The notes under the pieces were generated by a model that ran no database searches, had not been told where the DNA came from, and saw only the letters and a program-made list of their open reading frames with translations. Below, one piece after another: positions 46,440 to 55,799 of a stretch of 64,000 bases of DNA (position 1 is its first letter; every line of letters starts with the position of its first letter). Origin of the DNA: Ignavibacteriales bacterium (GTDB lineage: Bacteria > Bacteroidota > Ignavibacteria > Ignavibacteriales > Melioribacteraceae); NCBI GenBank assembly GCA_026390795.1, contig JAPLFG010000005.1:286200-350199 (forward strand). Reading direction: 5' to 3'. Both the position numbers and the translations under genes were made by a program.

Positions 46440-47174
46440 TTAGAATGCGAATAATCCGAAATAAATTCCGGTTTGAATGAAAAATGAGTTGCTGCTTAAA
46501 TCTGACGGTGTGCCATCTAGATTTTTGTCATTATTAATTTTCCAGTCGTTTCCAAAAGATGCAACATAACCTCCGCCGACTCGAACCGCAATAAATCTGC
46601 TGATGGGGATATCAACATTCAATGTTGGTGTAACTGAATAAAATGAATTGGCAATTTTATCACTTACATTAGTTGAAGATGTCCCGGCATTTACTTTTTT
46701 CCATGTGTCTGTCCAATTAAAAGAACCGGAATTTTGATAAATTTCAATGCTTGTAGTACCCATACCTAAGACTGTACCAACTGAAACAGCTATATTTTTA
46801 ATGAATGGAAGTGTATATTCAATTGTAAGACCGCCAAAACTGCAATTATATTTAACTTCTCTGTTGAGTCCCCCAACAACCCCGGTAGTACTTTGAGAAC
46901 CTGTAACACCCATTCCGCCGATTCTTAAATTATCAACCATCATTATATAAGCATAACCTCCGCCTCCAATTACAAACATACCCGAAGTTGAGAGCGGATC
47001 AATCTTCATCTCTTTTAATTGAATATTTATTGGGTCCACATTAGGAAAGGCATAAGTAGGAGTAACACCCAATGCGGCGCCAAAACGCGCAACCCAGCCT
47101 ACGTCCTCACCCTCCTGGGCAATTAGTGTTGTTGAATAAAATAATATTAATGCGAGAAGGAATAATTTTTTCAT
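46440..47174 (-). CDS. Outer-membrane beta-barrel-like exported protein
   Basis: A 244-residue protein with a signal peptide (KKLFLLALILFYSTTLIAQ). The mature part has alternating glycine/aromatic strands such as WVARFGAALGVTP, GMFVIGGGGYAYIMMV, KYNCSFGGLTIEYTLPF, VRVGGGYVASFG and ends FFIQTGIYFGLFAF, with a terminal Phe as often seen in outer-membrane barrels. No specific family was recognised. It lies three bases before rfbB but its function need not relate to glycan synthesis; a small porin-like or assembly-related protein is possible. Confidence 0.65.
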   Translation of the reverse strand: MKKLFLLALILFYSTTLIAQEGEDVGWVARFGAALGVTPTYAFPNVDPINIQLKEMKIDPLSTSGMFVIGGGGYAYIMMVDNLRIGGMGVTGSQSTTGVVGGLNREVKYNCSFGGLTIEYTLPFIKNIAVSVGTVLGMGTTSIEIYQNSGSFNWTDTWKKVNAGTSSTNVSDKIANSFYSVTPTLNVDIPISRFIAVRVGGGYVASFGNDWKINNDKNLDGTPSDLSSNSFFIQTGIYFGLFAF

Positions 47175-47198
47175 TTTGTTCTATCTTCTTTTGGTGGG

Positions 47199-47206
47199 CA
47201 AAATTA
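47199..47206 (-). promoter_or_regulatory. Candidate Bacteroidota-type -7 element TAATTTTG
   Basis: TAATTTTG fits TAnnTTTG and lies 24 bases before the ATG of the barrel-like protein, after the hairpin that may end the ftsZ transcript. No well-spaced -33 motif was found. Confidence 0.3.
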
Positions 47207-47254
47207 GCAATTCCATATGCAAAAGAAAAACTATTTATCAATGGATAATAATAT

Positions 47255-47318
47255 AAAGGCCGCAATGGTTTTCATTTCTATGTTTACCACAACAAGGCGA
47301 AAACCAATTGCGACCTTT
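47255..47318 (-). terminator. Long imperfect hairpin after ftsZ and its microprotein
   Basis: Two 19-20-base arms (47255-47273 and 47299-47318) are inverted copies with a few mismatches around a 25-base loop: AAAGG-CGCAA-TGGTTTTC against GAAAACCA-TTGCG-CCTTT. On the minus strand, GGCC is followed by TTTATATTATT. It probably stops transcription from the dcw cluster before the barrel-like gene, or serves as an mRNA 3' stabiliser. Confidence 0.45.
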
Positions 47319-47330
47319 AATGTTTACAAA

Positions 47331-47432
47331 CTATTCCCGGTCGGATTTCAAATATTTTAAAACCCTTACAGCTTTGGCTGCAAAGAGTGCAATGAAAAGC
47401 AGCATTGCACTCAATACTATTAATGCGTTCAT
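47331..47432 (-). CDS. 33-residue membrane microprotein downstream of ftsZ
   Basis: A small gene translated from the gap after ftsZ. It encodes 33 residues beginning MNALIVLSAMLLFIALFAAK, one membrane helix (about 3-20), then a basic tail ending YLKSDRE. AAGGAG lies five bases before the ATG, stronger than many starts in this window, and the gap to the ftsZ stop is 35 bases. The composition (short helix, positive cytoplasmic tail) is like known single-pass regulatory microproteins of the divisome or respiratory complexes. I know no family for it. Confidence 0.6.
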   Translation of the reverse strand: MNALIVLSAMLLFIALFAAKAVRVLKYLKSDRE

Positions 47433-47467
47433 ATTTCTCCTTTACATTTAAGAATAAAGGAAAATAT

Positions 47468-48757
47468 TTAATCCATGATTTTTCTTAGGAACGAAGAACT
47501 ATCTTCTTCATCCCGATTTTTATTACTGAAGTAATCACTATCACTGTAATCGTTACGTTCATTTTTGAATCCGGCTTCAATGGAACTTTGCTCGAACAAA
47601 TCTAAACTGTTCTTTTTCACTCTTAAGATTGTCGGCACGTTCAGATCGTCACTGTTTTCCAGTTCCATATGTCCGTGTTTTGCAGAAAATCCGCCATAGT
47701 TCACAACTTTCTTTTCCTGCTGTTTACGTTCTGCTTTTTCAGTCTTAAGATTACTGATAGTATGTGAACTTGCCTTTGTTTCAAATCCGGTAGCTATAAC
47801 TGTATAGGAAACATATTCATTCATTTGGTCTTTGATTACAGTTCCGAAGATTACATTTGCTTCTTCACCTGCAGCTTCAAATATTACATTATTGCCTGCT
47901 TCAACTTCCTGCATTGTCATATTTGTTGGACCAGTAACATTTAGAAGAATATTTTTCGCACCCTTGATTGAAACACCTTCAAGAAGCGGAGATGAAATTG
48001 CTTTCTGAGCAGCTTCAACAGAACGGTTTTCACCGCTTGCAATTCCGCAACCCATCAATGCTTGTCCACTGTCTCTCATTACAGTTCTAACATCTGCAAA
48101 ATCAACATTAATAATTCCCTTCACGGTAATTATATCGGCAATACCTCTAGTAGCTTCATACAATATTTCGTTTGGTTTATTGAAAGCTGCTTTTGCCGCG
48201 GTTGCAGTATCGATGATGCTTAGAATTCTTCCATTTGGAATCACGATCAAACTATCAACATATTGTTTAAGATCGGCAATGCCTTCATCCGCATTTTTCA
48301 TTCTTTGTTTACCTTCCCAGCCGAAAGGTTTTGTAACAATACCAATCACCAACGCACCCATACTTTTTGCAATTGACGCAACGATTGGAGCTGCGCCAGT
48401 ACCGGTTCCGCCACCCATTCCGGATGTAACAAAAACCATATCCGCGCCTTCAAGATGACGAGTTATTTTTTCTCTGTCTTCTTCTGCAGATTTTCTTCCT
48501 ACATTCGGATCTGCGCCGGCTCCTAATCCTCGAGTTACATTTGTACCAATCTGAATTTTTTGAGTGGCCAAACTTTCTTCGAGAACCTGTGCGTCTGTGT
48601 TTACTGCGATGAATTCAACTCCGGTCAGTCCGCGCTCTATCATACTATCAATTGCGTTGCAACCGCCGCCGCCAATTCCAACTACTTTTAATTGAGCCGA
48701 CATTGGTCTTTGGGTTTCCAAAGTGATGAAGCGTGGACGTTTTTCTGAATTAGACAT
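47468..48757 (-). CDS. ftsZ: Cell division protein FtsZ
   Basis: Tubulin-like GTPase that forms the division ring, 429 residues. KVVGIGGGGCNAIDSMIERG opens the nucleotide fold, the tubulin signature GGGTGTGAAPIVA lies near 105, and the T7 loop region includes NVDFADVRTVM with the catalytic Asp. After about residue 320 there is a disordered linker rich in Glu/Lys/Asn, then the C-terminal peptide SSFLRKIMD that corresponds to the FtsA/ZipA-binding tail of other FtsZ proteins. AGGAGG precedes the ATG. It is the last large gene of the dcw operon. Confidence 0.98.
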   Translation of the reverse strand: MSNSEKRPRFITLETQRPMSAQLKVVGIGGGGCNAIDSMIERGLTGVEFIAVNTDAQVLEESLATQKIQIGTNVTRGLGAGADPNVGRKSAEEDREKITRHLEGADMVFVTSGMGGGTGTGAAPIVASIAKSMGALVIGIVTKPFGWEGKQRMKNADEGIADLKQYVDSLIVIPNGRILSIIDTATAAKAAFNKPNEILYEATRGIADIITVKGIINVDFADVRTVMRDSGQALMGCGIASGENRSVEAAQKAISSPLLEGVSIKGAKNILLNVTGPTNMTMQEVEAGNNVIFEAAGEEANVIFGTVIKDQMNEYVSYTVIATGFETKASSHTISNLKTEKAERKQQEKKVVNYGGFSAKHGHMELENSDDLNVPTILRVKKNSLDLFEQSSIEAGFKNERNDYSDSDYFSNKNRDEEDSSSFLRKIMD

Positions 48758-48783
48758 GATTCCTCCTTGTTGTGGTATTTGAT

Positions 48784-50025
48784 TTATAGTTTATCAAAGA
48801 ATTCTTGTATTTTCTTGAAAGTCTTGCCAAGATTTAATTTACTCTCTTTACCTGTTGTCTTTACGGTCGTAAATTGTTCCGATCTGCTTCCCGGAATTCC
48901 TCGTATTAATCCTGCTACAGTTGCAAATTCCGGACTTTCAACTTCGTTGGAAAGTCCCGAGCCGAGATCGAGCGGAACACCGATTCGGGCGGGCATTCCA
49001 AAAACTTCTTCTGCTAATTCCGTGCATCCTTTTAAAAGTGAACCGCCGCCGGTTAAAACAACACCTGCTTTAATTTTATTTTTAAATCCCGCGTGTCGAA
49101 GTTCATTATCAATAATTGAGAACAATTCTTTCATTCTCACGCTTATGATTTGGGTAAGAAGTGACAATGGTATTTTTACATTTCCTCTGCCACCAACACC
49201 TTTTATGAAAATATCTTCATCTCTTACAATCGCATGTTCTGTTGCATAGCCGTGTTCTTTTTTCAATTTTTCAGCATCACCGGTAACAATACCAAGAGTT
49301 TCGCGGATATCATTCGTAACCTGGTTGCCGGCTACACCAACTACTTTTGTGTGTTTGATTGATTTGCGGTGAAAGATTGCAATATCTGTCGTTCCGCCAC
49401 CGATATCGATCAAAAGAACGCCAAGATCTTTTTCGTTCTCTTCAAGAACAGCAAAACTGGAAGCTATTGGCTGAAGAACGTAATCTTTAACAATGTACCC
49501 GGCACGTTCAACAGATTTTTTGATATTTTGAATTGCGGGAATAGAAGCCAGCACAACATGATTAACTGCTTCAAGCCGCGAGCCGCACATTCCAATCGGA
49601 TCTTCAATTCCACCCTGATGATCAACAGAATATTCTTCAGGTATGATATGAAGTATTTGGCGGTCGGAGGGAATTCTAATTGTCTGAACATCCGCACGTA
49701 ATCTATCTAAATCCTGCTGGTTGATTTCTTTTTCGGGATTGCTGATTGTTACATAATTTCTATGGCGCAAACTTGTAATATGTTCACCGGCAACGCCAAC
49801 ATTAACTTCCTTTACTTGAAGCCCGGCTCTATTCAATGCTATGCCCATTGCTTCTGTAATTGCTTCCGCAGTTTTAGAAATATTTGCAACCAAACCACGA
49901 TTCAATCCTTCAGATGGGGCTACACCAAATCCAAGAATGTTTAGATTATTATCAACTTGTTCGGCAATAACTGCACAAACTTTTGTAGTGCCAAGATCTA
50001 ATCCGGCTATAACATTTTTTTTCAT
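48784..50025 (-). CDS. ftsA: Cell division protein FtsA
   Basis: Actin-like ATPase that tethers FtsZ to the inner membrane, 413 residues. The phosphate-1 region is VIAGLDLGTTKVCAVIAE, the SHS2 (1C) domain follows at about 80-165, phosphate-2 is LLIDIGGGTTDIAIF near 205, and the adenosine region is VVLTGGGSLLKG. The C-terminal amphipathic helix LNLGKTFKKIQEFFDKL is the membrane-targeting sequence. The ATG overlaps the end of ftsQ by four bases. Confidence 0.97.
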   Translation of the reverse strand: MKKNVIAGLDLGTTKVCAVIAEQVDNNLNILGFGVAPSEGLNRGLVANISKTAEAITEAMGIALNRAGLQVKEVNVGVAGEHITSLRHRNYVTISNPEKEINQQDLDRLRADVQTIRIPSDRQILHIIPEEYSVDHQGGIEDPIGMCGSRLEAVNHVVLASIPAIQNIKKSVERAGYIVKDYVLQPIASSFAVLEENEKDLGVLLIDIGGGTTDIAIFHRKSIKHTKVVGVAGNQVTNDIRETLGIVTGDAEKLKKEHGYATEHAIVRDEDIFIKGVGGRGNVKIPLSLLTQIISVRMKELFSIIDNELRHAGFKNKIKAGVVLTGGGSLLKGCTELAEEVFGMPARIGVPLDLGSGLSNEVESPEFATVAGLIRGIPGSRSEQFTTVKTTGKESKLNLGKTFKKIQEFFDKL

Positions 50026-50816
50026 GATTTCTTGTGCCCCGCGTCTAAATTCTTAACTAACCCGTTAGTCGAGTCTATTATACCAAGATATACATGCCCG
50101 CTGTATCGTAAATCCACAAACTCCATGTAATTATTTATTTCTTTACCTTTCAGATAATGCCAAAGACTATTAAAGTAGATTACTTTTTTAATCTCATTTC
50201 CGCGTCCAATTTTGATTGGGTAATCTGCCGATGAGAGATACAACATAATATCTCCGCCGTTTTGTAGATCAATTGAAGAAAAATCCTTGTCCAATTCCGG
50301 ATTCAGCAATCTTACCGTAGAAATAATTTTGGCAGCAGTCACAACATCCAAATTTTTTCTCATTGAACTCAGAACTTTAAAACCATTTCCTGTAAAAACG
50401 TTTGAGATTACCGGGTAATCAATTTTTTGAGTTTCCGGAAGCATCGGCAGTAATTGCAAATTTTCAGTTAATATGTACTGACGACTGCTATCTAAAACAA
50501 TTGAATCAAAAACTTTTTCCGTAATTCTAATGGATGCTTTGCCGCTGCCATCATATCTTACATCTGCATTCTGAACGTAAGGATGTTTCTCAATTCTATC
50601 TTTTATGAATTGCAGCGTTAGATTTCCATAAGCATTTTTATCAAGCAAGTTGGCAAAACTTAAATACTGGTCCTTCGAAAGATGCTCATTCCCTTCCAGC
50701 GATATAAAGCTGATCTTGTTTTCTGGATCTGATTTTATTCCGACCGATAAGTAAATCATCAATCCGATAATTAAGATCATGAACGTTACACTCAATATTT
50801 TTGCAAGTTTCGTCAT
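50022..50816 (-). CDS. ftsQ: Cell division protein FtsQ/DivIB
   Basis: Bitopic divisome protein of about 264 residues linking early and late divisome parts. A single helix (about 9-28, ILSVTFMILIIGLMIYLSVG) is followed by a POTRA domain (KISFISLEGNEHLSKDQY) and a beta domain with VRYDGSGKASIRITEKV, YPVISNVFTGNG and the FVDLRYSGHVYLG end. It lies between murC and ftsA with minimal spacing; sequence conservation is low, as usual for FtsQ, so the call also relies on gene order. I chose the ATG instead of the TTG one codon earlier. Confidence 0.88.
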   Translation of the reverse strand: MTKLAKILSVTFMILIIGLMIYLSVGIKSDPENKISFISLEGNEHLSKDQYLSFANLLDKNAYGNLTLQFIKDRIEKHPYVQNADVRYDGSGKASIRITEKVFDSIVLDSSRQYILTENLQLLPMLPETQKIDYPVISNVFTGNGFKVLSSMRKNLDVVTAAKIISTVRLLNPELDKDFSSIDLQNGGDIMLYLSSADYPIKIGRGNEIKKVIYFNSLWHYLKGKEINNYMEFVDLRYSGHVYLGIIDSTNGLVKNLDAGHKKS

Positions 50817-50819
50817 CAA

Positions 50820-52229
50820 TTATCCCAAATGGATCCCGCTTAGCGGTGATTTATTCTTCGTTTTCAATAGCTCAATAAATTTTTCACCGTACTTCCAAAT
50901 ATCTCCAGCGCCTAGCGTAATAATGATATCTCCCTTTTGATAAATTTTTTGTAATAGTTCCGGTATTTTTGTTTTGTCCGGTTCGTAATAAACATTCTTA
51001 TGTCCGAACTGTTTTGCTGTATTTGAAATCAATTCACCGGTAATTCCTTCAACCGGTTTTTCGCGTGCGGGATAAACATCCGTGCAGATAAAAACATCGG
51101 AATTCAAAAATGATCTGCCGAACTCCGCGTAAAAATCTTTTGTTCGTGAGAATAAATGCGGTTGAAATACAGCTACTAATCTTCTGTTCCATCCTCTACG
51201 TATTCCATCGAGTGTTACATTTATTTCAGTTGGATGATGTCCGTAATCGTCAATCACAAGAACATCATTATCATATTTAGTTTCAAAGCGGCGGTAGACG
51301 CCGGAAAATTTCTCAAGCGCTTTTTTGATAACGCTGAATTCAACTCCCATCTCTTTAGCAATTGTAACTGCGACGAGTGAATTTTTAATATTATGAATTC
51401 CGGGAATATTAATCCGGATTTTTCCCAGATCTTTACCGAGATACATTACGCTGAACTCAGAATGTTTTTCCGAATGCGTGATATTTGCCGCACGTATATC
51501 GGCCTGCGGTGTAATACCGTAAGTAAAAATTTTCTTATTGATCTGCGGAATTATATCTTGAAGCGCCGGTTCATCTAAACACAATACAACAAAACCGAAG
51601 AAAGGAACTTTGTTCGCAAATTCAACAAATGCTGTTTTTATATCTGCCAAATCTTTATATGTATCCAGATGTTCGCGTTCAAGTGTTGTTAGGGCTGCAA
51701 TAACCGGTGTCAATTTCAAAAATGTTCTGTCAAACTCATCGGCTTCAACTACTATGTAATCGCCTTTACCAAGGCGGGCATTTGTTCCCCCGAGTCCGCT
51801 TAATTTTCCGCCGACAATAATTGTAGGGTCAATTCCGGCTTCTGTTAAAACTAATCCTACCATAGAAGTTGTGGTTGTCTTTCCATGTGTACCGGCAATG
51901 CCAATTCCATATTTCATTCTCATACATTCGGCAAGCATTTCAGAACGTTTTATAACCGGGATTTTTCTAGCGATTGCTTCTTTTACTTCCGGATTTTCAA
52001 GAGCAACAGCAGATGAATAAACGAGAACATCAGCATCCTTAAGATTTGCAGTTGAATGTCCTTCATAAATTTTAATTCCAAGACCTTCAAGTCGGTCTGT
52101 AACTTCCGATTTATTTAGATCTGAACCTGAAATATGAAATCCTTGACTAAGTAGAATCTCCGCAATTCCGCTCATTCCTATTCCGCCAATACCAACAAAG
52201 TGAATATTTTTAATTGTGTTCATCATCAT
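50820..52229 (-). CDS. murC: UDP-N-acetylmuramate--L-alanine ligase
   Basis: Adds L-alanine to UDP-MurNAc using ATP in the cytoplasm, 469 residues. The N-terminal Rossmann domain has IHFVGIGGIGMSGIAEIL, the ATP loop is GIAGTHGKTTTTSMVGL near 110, the central domain has VVEADEFDRTFLKLTP and the C-terminal part has VLVIDDYGHHPTEINVTLDG with the family's YGHHPTE. Three successive ATG codons start the gene. It is followed by ftsQ directly at the stop and preceded by murG by 11 bases. Confidence 0.98.
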   Translation of the reverse strand: MMMNTIKNIHFVGIGGIGMSGIAEILLSQGFHISGSDLNKSEVTDRLEGLGIKIYEGHSTANLKDADVLVYSSAVALENPEVKEAIARKIPVIKRSEMLAECMRMKYGIGIAGTHGKTTTTSMVGLVLTEAGIDPTIIVGGKLSGLGGTNARLGKGDYIVVEADEFDRTFLKLTPVIAALTTLEREHLDTYKDLADIKTAFVEFANKVPFFGFVVLCLDEPALQDIIPQINKKIFTYGITPQADIRAANITHSEKHSEFSVMYLGKDLGKIRINIPGIHNIKNSLVAVTIAKEMGVEFSVIKKALEKFSGVYRRFETKYDNDVLVIDDYGHHPTEINVTLDGIRRGWNRRLVAVFQPHLFSRTKDFYAEFGRSFLNSDVFICTDVYPAREKPVEGITGELISNTAKQFGHKNVYYEPDKTKIPELLQKIYQKGDIIITLGAGDIWKYGEKFIELLKTKNKSPLSGIHLG

Positions 52230-52240
52230 AACAATATCTC

Positions 52241-53341
52241 TTAAATTTTTTCTGCCAGACTAATTGCGTTTTCAGCAATTGTTCTCGCAGCTTGAGGTTG
52301 TGCAAATGCCGCAATATTTTTTTTCATAATTTCATGGCGTGATACATTTAATATCATTTCATTGATGACAGGCAATAATTCATCCGCTAAATTTTTGTCT
52401 TCTATAAGCTCCGCAGCATTTGCCACTTTCAATGCTTTGGCATTTTTGTATTGATGATTTGCGGCGACGTTTTCCGACGGTACGAATATTACCGGTAGTT
52501 TTAGAAATGCTACTTCGGCAATTGTTGTTGCACCAGACCGTGCCAGAACAACATCGCATGCGGAATAGGCTGCAGACATATCACTAATGAACGGAAATAT
52601 TTTTACGGACTTATTTTCAAGATTTTTGTAATGCATATAATAAAATTGACCCGTCTGCCAAATAATTTGAATTCCGCTTTCAATCATTTTCCCTAAATTT
52701 GATTCGACGGCAAGATTGATAGAACGAGCGCCGCCGCTTCCTCCAACTACCAACAAAACTTTTCTTGAAGGATCTAAACCGAAACTCTTTACTGCTTCTG
52801 CTTTATCACCTAGTTTTAAATTAATTCTTATCGGGTTGCCGCTTAATTTTAATTTTGATTCATCTCTGAAATATTTTTTTGATTCTTCGAAGGCTATATG
52901 AATTTCGTGAGCTTTCCGTTCGAGCATTCTGTTTGTAACACCTGGATAACTATTCTGTTCAAGCAGAATCACTTTTGCGCCAAGTACGGATGCCGCCCAA
53001 ATAACAGGCCCGGATACATAAGCACCGCTTCCAACGGCAACACGCGGTTTGAAATTAAAATTGATTACTAAAGATTGAATCATTGAGACAAAGAGTTTAA
53101 ATGGAAACAATAAATTGCTCAAATTTAATTTTCTTGAAAAACCGCTGACCCAAATTGCTTTGAAATTGAAACCATATTCAGGAACAATTCTTTCTTCAAT
53201 TTTATTTTTAGCTCCGACAAACAATATTTCAGATTCCGGTTTCAACAAACGAATTTGTTGGGCAACCGCAAGAGCAGGATACAAATGTCCTCCAGTTCCA
53301 CCACCCGCAAACACAAACCGATATGGAATTTTGTTTTTCAT
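52241..53341 (-). CDS. murG: Undecaprenyldiphospho-muramoylpentapeptide beta-N-acetylglucosaminyltransferase
   Basis: Adds GlcNAc to lipid I to form lipid II at the cytoplasmic face, 366 residues. The GT-B fold begins with FVFAGGGTGGHLYPALAVA, the G-loop of MurG; other blocks are VGSGAYVSGPVIWAAS, ILLEQNSYPGVTNR, VVGGSGGARSIN, WQTGQFYYM, the membrane-contacting FISDMSAAYSACDVVLARSGATTIAEV and PVIFVPSENVAANHQYKNA. It overlaps ftsW by four bases. Confidence 0.98.
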   Translation of the reverse strand: MKNKIPYRFVFAGGGTGGHLYPALAVAQQIRLLKPESEILFVGAKNKIEERIVPEYGFNFKAIWVSGFSRKLNLSNLLFPFKLFVSMIQSLVINFNFKPRVAVGSGAYVSGPVIWAASVLGAKVILLEQNSYPGVTNRMLERKAHEIHIAFEESKKYFRDESKLKLSGNPIRINLKLGDKAEAVKSFGLDPSRKVLLVVGGSGGARSINLAVESNLGKMIESGIQIIWQTGQFYYMHYKNLENKSVKIFPFISDMSAAYSACDVVLARSGATTIAEVAFLKLPVIFVPSENVAANHQYKNAKALKVANAAELIEDKNLADELLPVINEMILNVSRHEIMKKNIAAFAQPQAARTIAENAISLAEKI

Positions 53342-54450
53342 CCTACCTGAGCAATTTTTAATTCTGTTGTTTTAACTGTCTGTCTTCCAACATTTACTAT
53401 AATTCCGATCGATACTGCAAAAAGAATAATCGATGTTCCGCCAAAACTTATGAACGGTAGTGTAATTCCTGTAGTAGGAATTAATCCCGTTACAACGCAA
53501 GCATTAATAAGCGCGCTGACTATTATATTGAAGCCAAGACCGAGGACTAACATCTGACCAAATTTATCTTGTGCTTTTTTTGCAATTACAAGACATGTAA
53601 GAAATAAGACCAGGAATAAAAAGAGGATCGTTACAGTTCCAATGAATCCCAATTCCTCACCAAGAATTGAAAAAATAAAATCTCCGTAGGATTCCGGAAG
53701 GAAGAGATCACTTTGTCTGCTGTGTCCCAATCCGATTCCTAATATTCCGCCGCTACCGAGTGCAATCTTTGCCTGCTTAACTTGAATATTGATATCTCCG
53801 CCGTTAATCAAACTTTGAATGAATGTAATAACTCTTTCACGTGAATGTTTGAAAATCATTACAACTGAACCAACCACTGCCATTGACGGGATCACAATAG
53901 CGGCAATATGTTTTATACGCGCTCCGGCAACGAAAAGGATTGCAAATGAAGTTATTGCTATTATTATACTAGTACTTACATTAGGTTGAATTAGAACAAG
54001 TGCGCTCACAATTCCGATCCATATCAACGGGTAGACAAATCCTTTAGTGAAATCAAGAAGATCATCGCCCATTTTTTCTATCATAAACGCCAAGTGCATT
54101 ATTAAAATTACTTTTGCTGCTTCTGATGGTTGGAATTGAAAAAATCCCAAATCGATCCAGCGTGAAGCTCCTTTAACTTTAGGCGCAAATAAAAATGTTA
54201 AAACGAGAACCGCGATGATTAAGAACAAAAGTTTTTTTGTGTGCGCACGGTATTTATCGTAAGGAATGTATGCGCAAATTATCATCGCGATAATTGCAGC
54301 TACTACTTTCCACAAATGACTTTTGAATAGAAAATAGAGGCTATTAAATTTTGATAAACTATACGTACCGCTGGCTGTTAAAACCAAAATTGTTCCGAGT
54401 GCTATCATAGCAACAACAAGAACTATCAATATTTTGACTAGTGTATTCAT
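53338..54450 (-). CDS. ftsW: Peptidoglycan polymerase FtsW (SEDS family)
   Basis: Septal lipid II polymerase with about ten helices, 370 residues from the ATG that overlaps the murD stop as TGATG; a TTG one codon upstream is less likely. SEDS signatures are GASRWIDLGFFQFQPSEAAK near 95, LVLIQPNVSTSII, GQALGSGG-like IALGSGGILGIGLGHSRQ, and the SEDS end TGLIPTTGITLPFISFGGTS. It works with the FtsI transpeptidase encoded upstream in the operon. Confidence 0.96.
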   Translation of the reverse strand: MNTLVKILIVLVVAMIALGTILVLTASGTYSLSKFNSLYFLFKSHLWKVVAAIIAMIICAYIPYDKYRAHTKKLLFLIIAVLVLTFLFAPKVKGASRWIDLGFFQFQPSEAAKVILIMHLAFMIEKMGDDLLDFTKGFVYPLIWIGIVSALVLIQPNVSTSIIIAITSFAILFVAGARIKHIAAIVIPSMAVVGSVVMIFKHSRERVITFIQSLINGGDINIQVKQAKIALGSGGILGIGLGHSRQSDLFLPESYGDFIFSILGEELGFIGTVTILFLFLVLFLTCLVIAKKAQDKFGQMLVLGLGFNIIVSALINACVVTGLIPTTGITLPFISFGGTSIILFAVSIGIIVNVGRQTVKTTELKIAQVG

Positions 54451-55799
54451 CAAACCAATTTATTTACAGTGTTTTTAAAAACTTCTCCGCGATGTTCGTA
54501 ATTATCAAACATGTCGAAACTTGCGCATGCCGGCGATAGAAGCAGAACAGTATCTTTAATAGCTTCTTTCCTTCCAGATTCTACCGCTTCTTCGAGCGAT
54601 TCTTTTTTTTCCGTTTCAACTATTGAATGGAAATAATCATAAATTTTTTGCGCGGATACTCCGATGGCATAAATTTTCTTGACGTGTTCTAAAACCAAAT
54701 TTCGAATATCATCATAGTTGTTACCTTTATCCTTACCGCCAAGGATCAAGTAGATCGGTTTTGTAAAACTTTTCAAAGCTACAATTACAGAATCAACATT
54801 TGTCGCTTTCGAATCATTATAATATTCAACACCGTTCAGCTCGCGGACAAATTCTATTCTGTGCTCTACACCTTTAAATGAAGAAAAAGCTTTTCTGATC
54901 TTCTCATTCGGTACATTTAAAAGTTTTGAAACCGTCAATACGGCAAGTGCATTTGCGATGTTATGCTCACCTTTTATAAAAAGATCGGAACTTGAACAAA
55001 CTTCTGTAACTTCTCCTGATAAAGAGAAGAACATCTTGCCTTCCTTATAAAAAGCGCCGGCTGGAATTTCGCTTATCAAAGAGAAGGCAAGTCTCTGAAC
55101 TTTATTGTTATTCAAATTTGTTTTGATGTTTGAATCATCTTCGTTGTAAATGAAAAAGTCATTTTCATTTTGATTCTCTGCAACTCTCATTTTTGCAGCA
55201 ATGTATTCATCATAATTATTATTGTATCTGTCAAGGTGGTCCGGTGTAATATTCAGTGTTATAGAAAATTTCGGTTTGAATTTATCTATAAAGTCCAGCT
55301 GAAAACTTGATGTCTCCAGAGCAACGTATTCATCTTTCTTCACATCAAGAACGATTTCGGAAAATGCTTCGCCGATATTTCCGGCAGAATAACATTTTAT
55401 TCCGCTTTCGTTAAAAGTATGATTCATCAAAGCTGTTGTTGTTGTTTTACCGTTTGTTCCTGTAATGGCAATAATACCGCCTTTGCAAAAACATGAAGCA
55501 AATTCAATCTCGCTGATCACCTTAATATTTTTCTTTTGTGCCGTATTAAGAATTTCGGAATTAGTGGGAACACCAGGACTTGTAATTATCAAACCGCAAT
55601 CAAAAACTTTTTCTGAGTGAGCGCCACATTCGTATGCAATTCCTTCAGATTCGAAAACTGATATTGAGCTTTGTAATTTTTCTTTTGATCCGCTATCGCT
55701 TACAAATGGAATTGCGCCCAGTTTTTTTGCCAGCTTCGCAGCACCAACTCCGCTTCTCACCGCGCCAATGATCGATATTTTCATTCCGTTGATATTCAC
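54450..55799 (-). CDS. murD: UDP-N-acetylmuramoyl-L-alanine--D-glutamate ligase
   Basis: Adds D-glutamate to UDP-MurNAc-L-Ala, about 449 residues. A GTG start overlapping the mraY stop, with AAGGT seven bases upstream, gives VNINGMKISIIGAVRSGVG; the ATG five codons later is an alternative, and a longer frame upstream lies inside mraY and is rejected. Motifs are GIIAITGTNGKTTTTALMNH (ATP loop), LETSSFQLDF, ITPDHLDRY, YYNDSKATNVDSVIVAL and ILGGKDKGNNYDDI. Confidence 0.97.
   Translation of the reverse strand: MNINGMKISIIGAVRSGVGAAKLAKKLGAIPFVSDSGSKEKLQSSISVFESEGIAYECGAHSEKVFDCGLIITSPGVPTNSEILNTAQKKNIKVISEIEFASCFCKGGIIAITGTNGKTTTTALMNHTFNESGIKCYSAGNIGEAFSEIVLDVKKDEYVALETSSFQLDFIDKFKPKFSITLNITPDHLDRYNNNYDEYIAAKMRVAENQNENDFFIYNEDDSNIKTNLNNNKVQRLAFSLISEIPAGAFYKEGKMFFSLSGEVTEVCSSSDLFIKGEHNIANALAVLTVSKLLNVPNEKIRKAFSSFKGVEHRIEFVRELNGVEYYNDSKATNVDSVIVALKSFTKPIYLILGGKDKGNNYDDIRNLVLEHVKKIYAIGVSAQKIYDYFHSIVETEKKESLEEAVESGRKEAIKDTVLLLSPACASFDMFDNYEHRGEVFKNTVNKLV

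Noticed and set aside
48767-49249. A 160-codon plus-strand frame opposite ftsA
   Set aside because: It is antisense to the well-conserved ftsA C-terminal half; the frame is open because of ftsA codon use.
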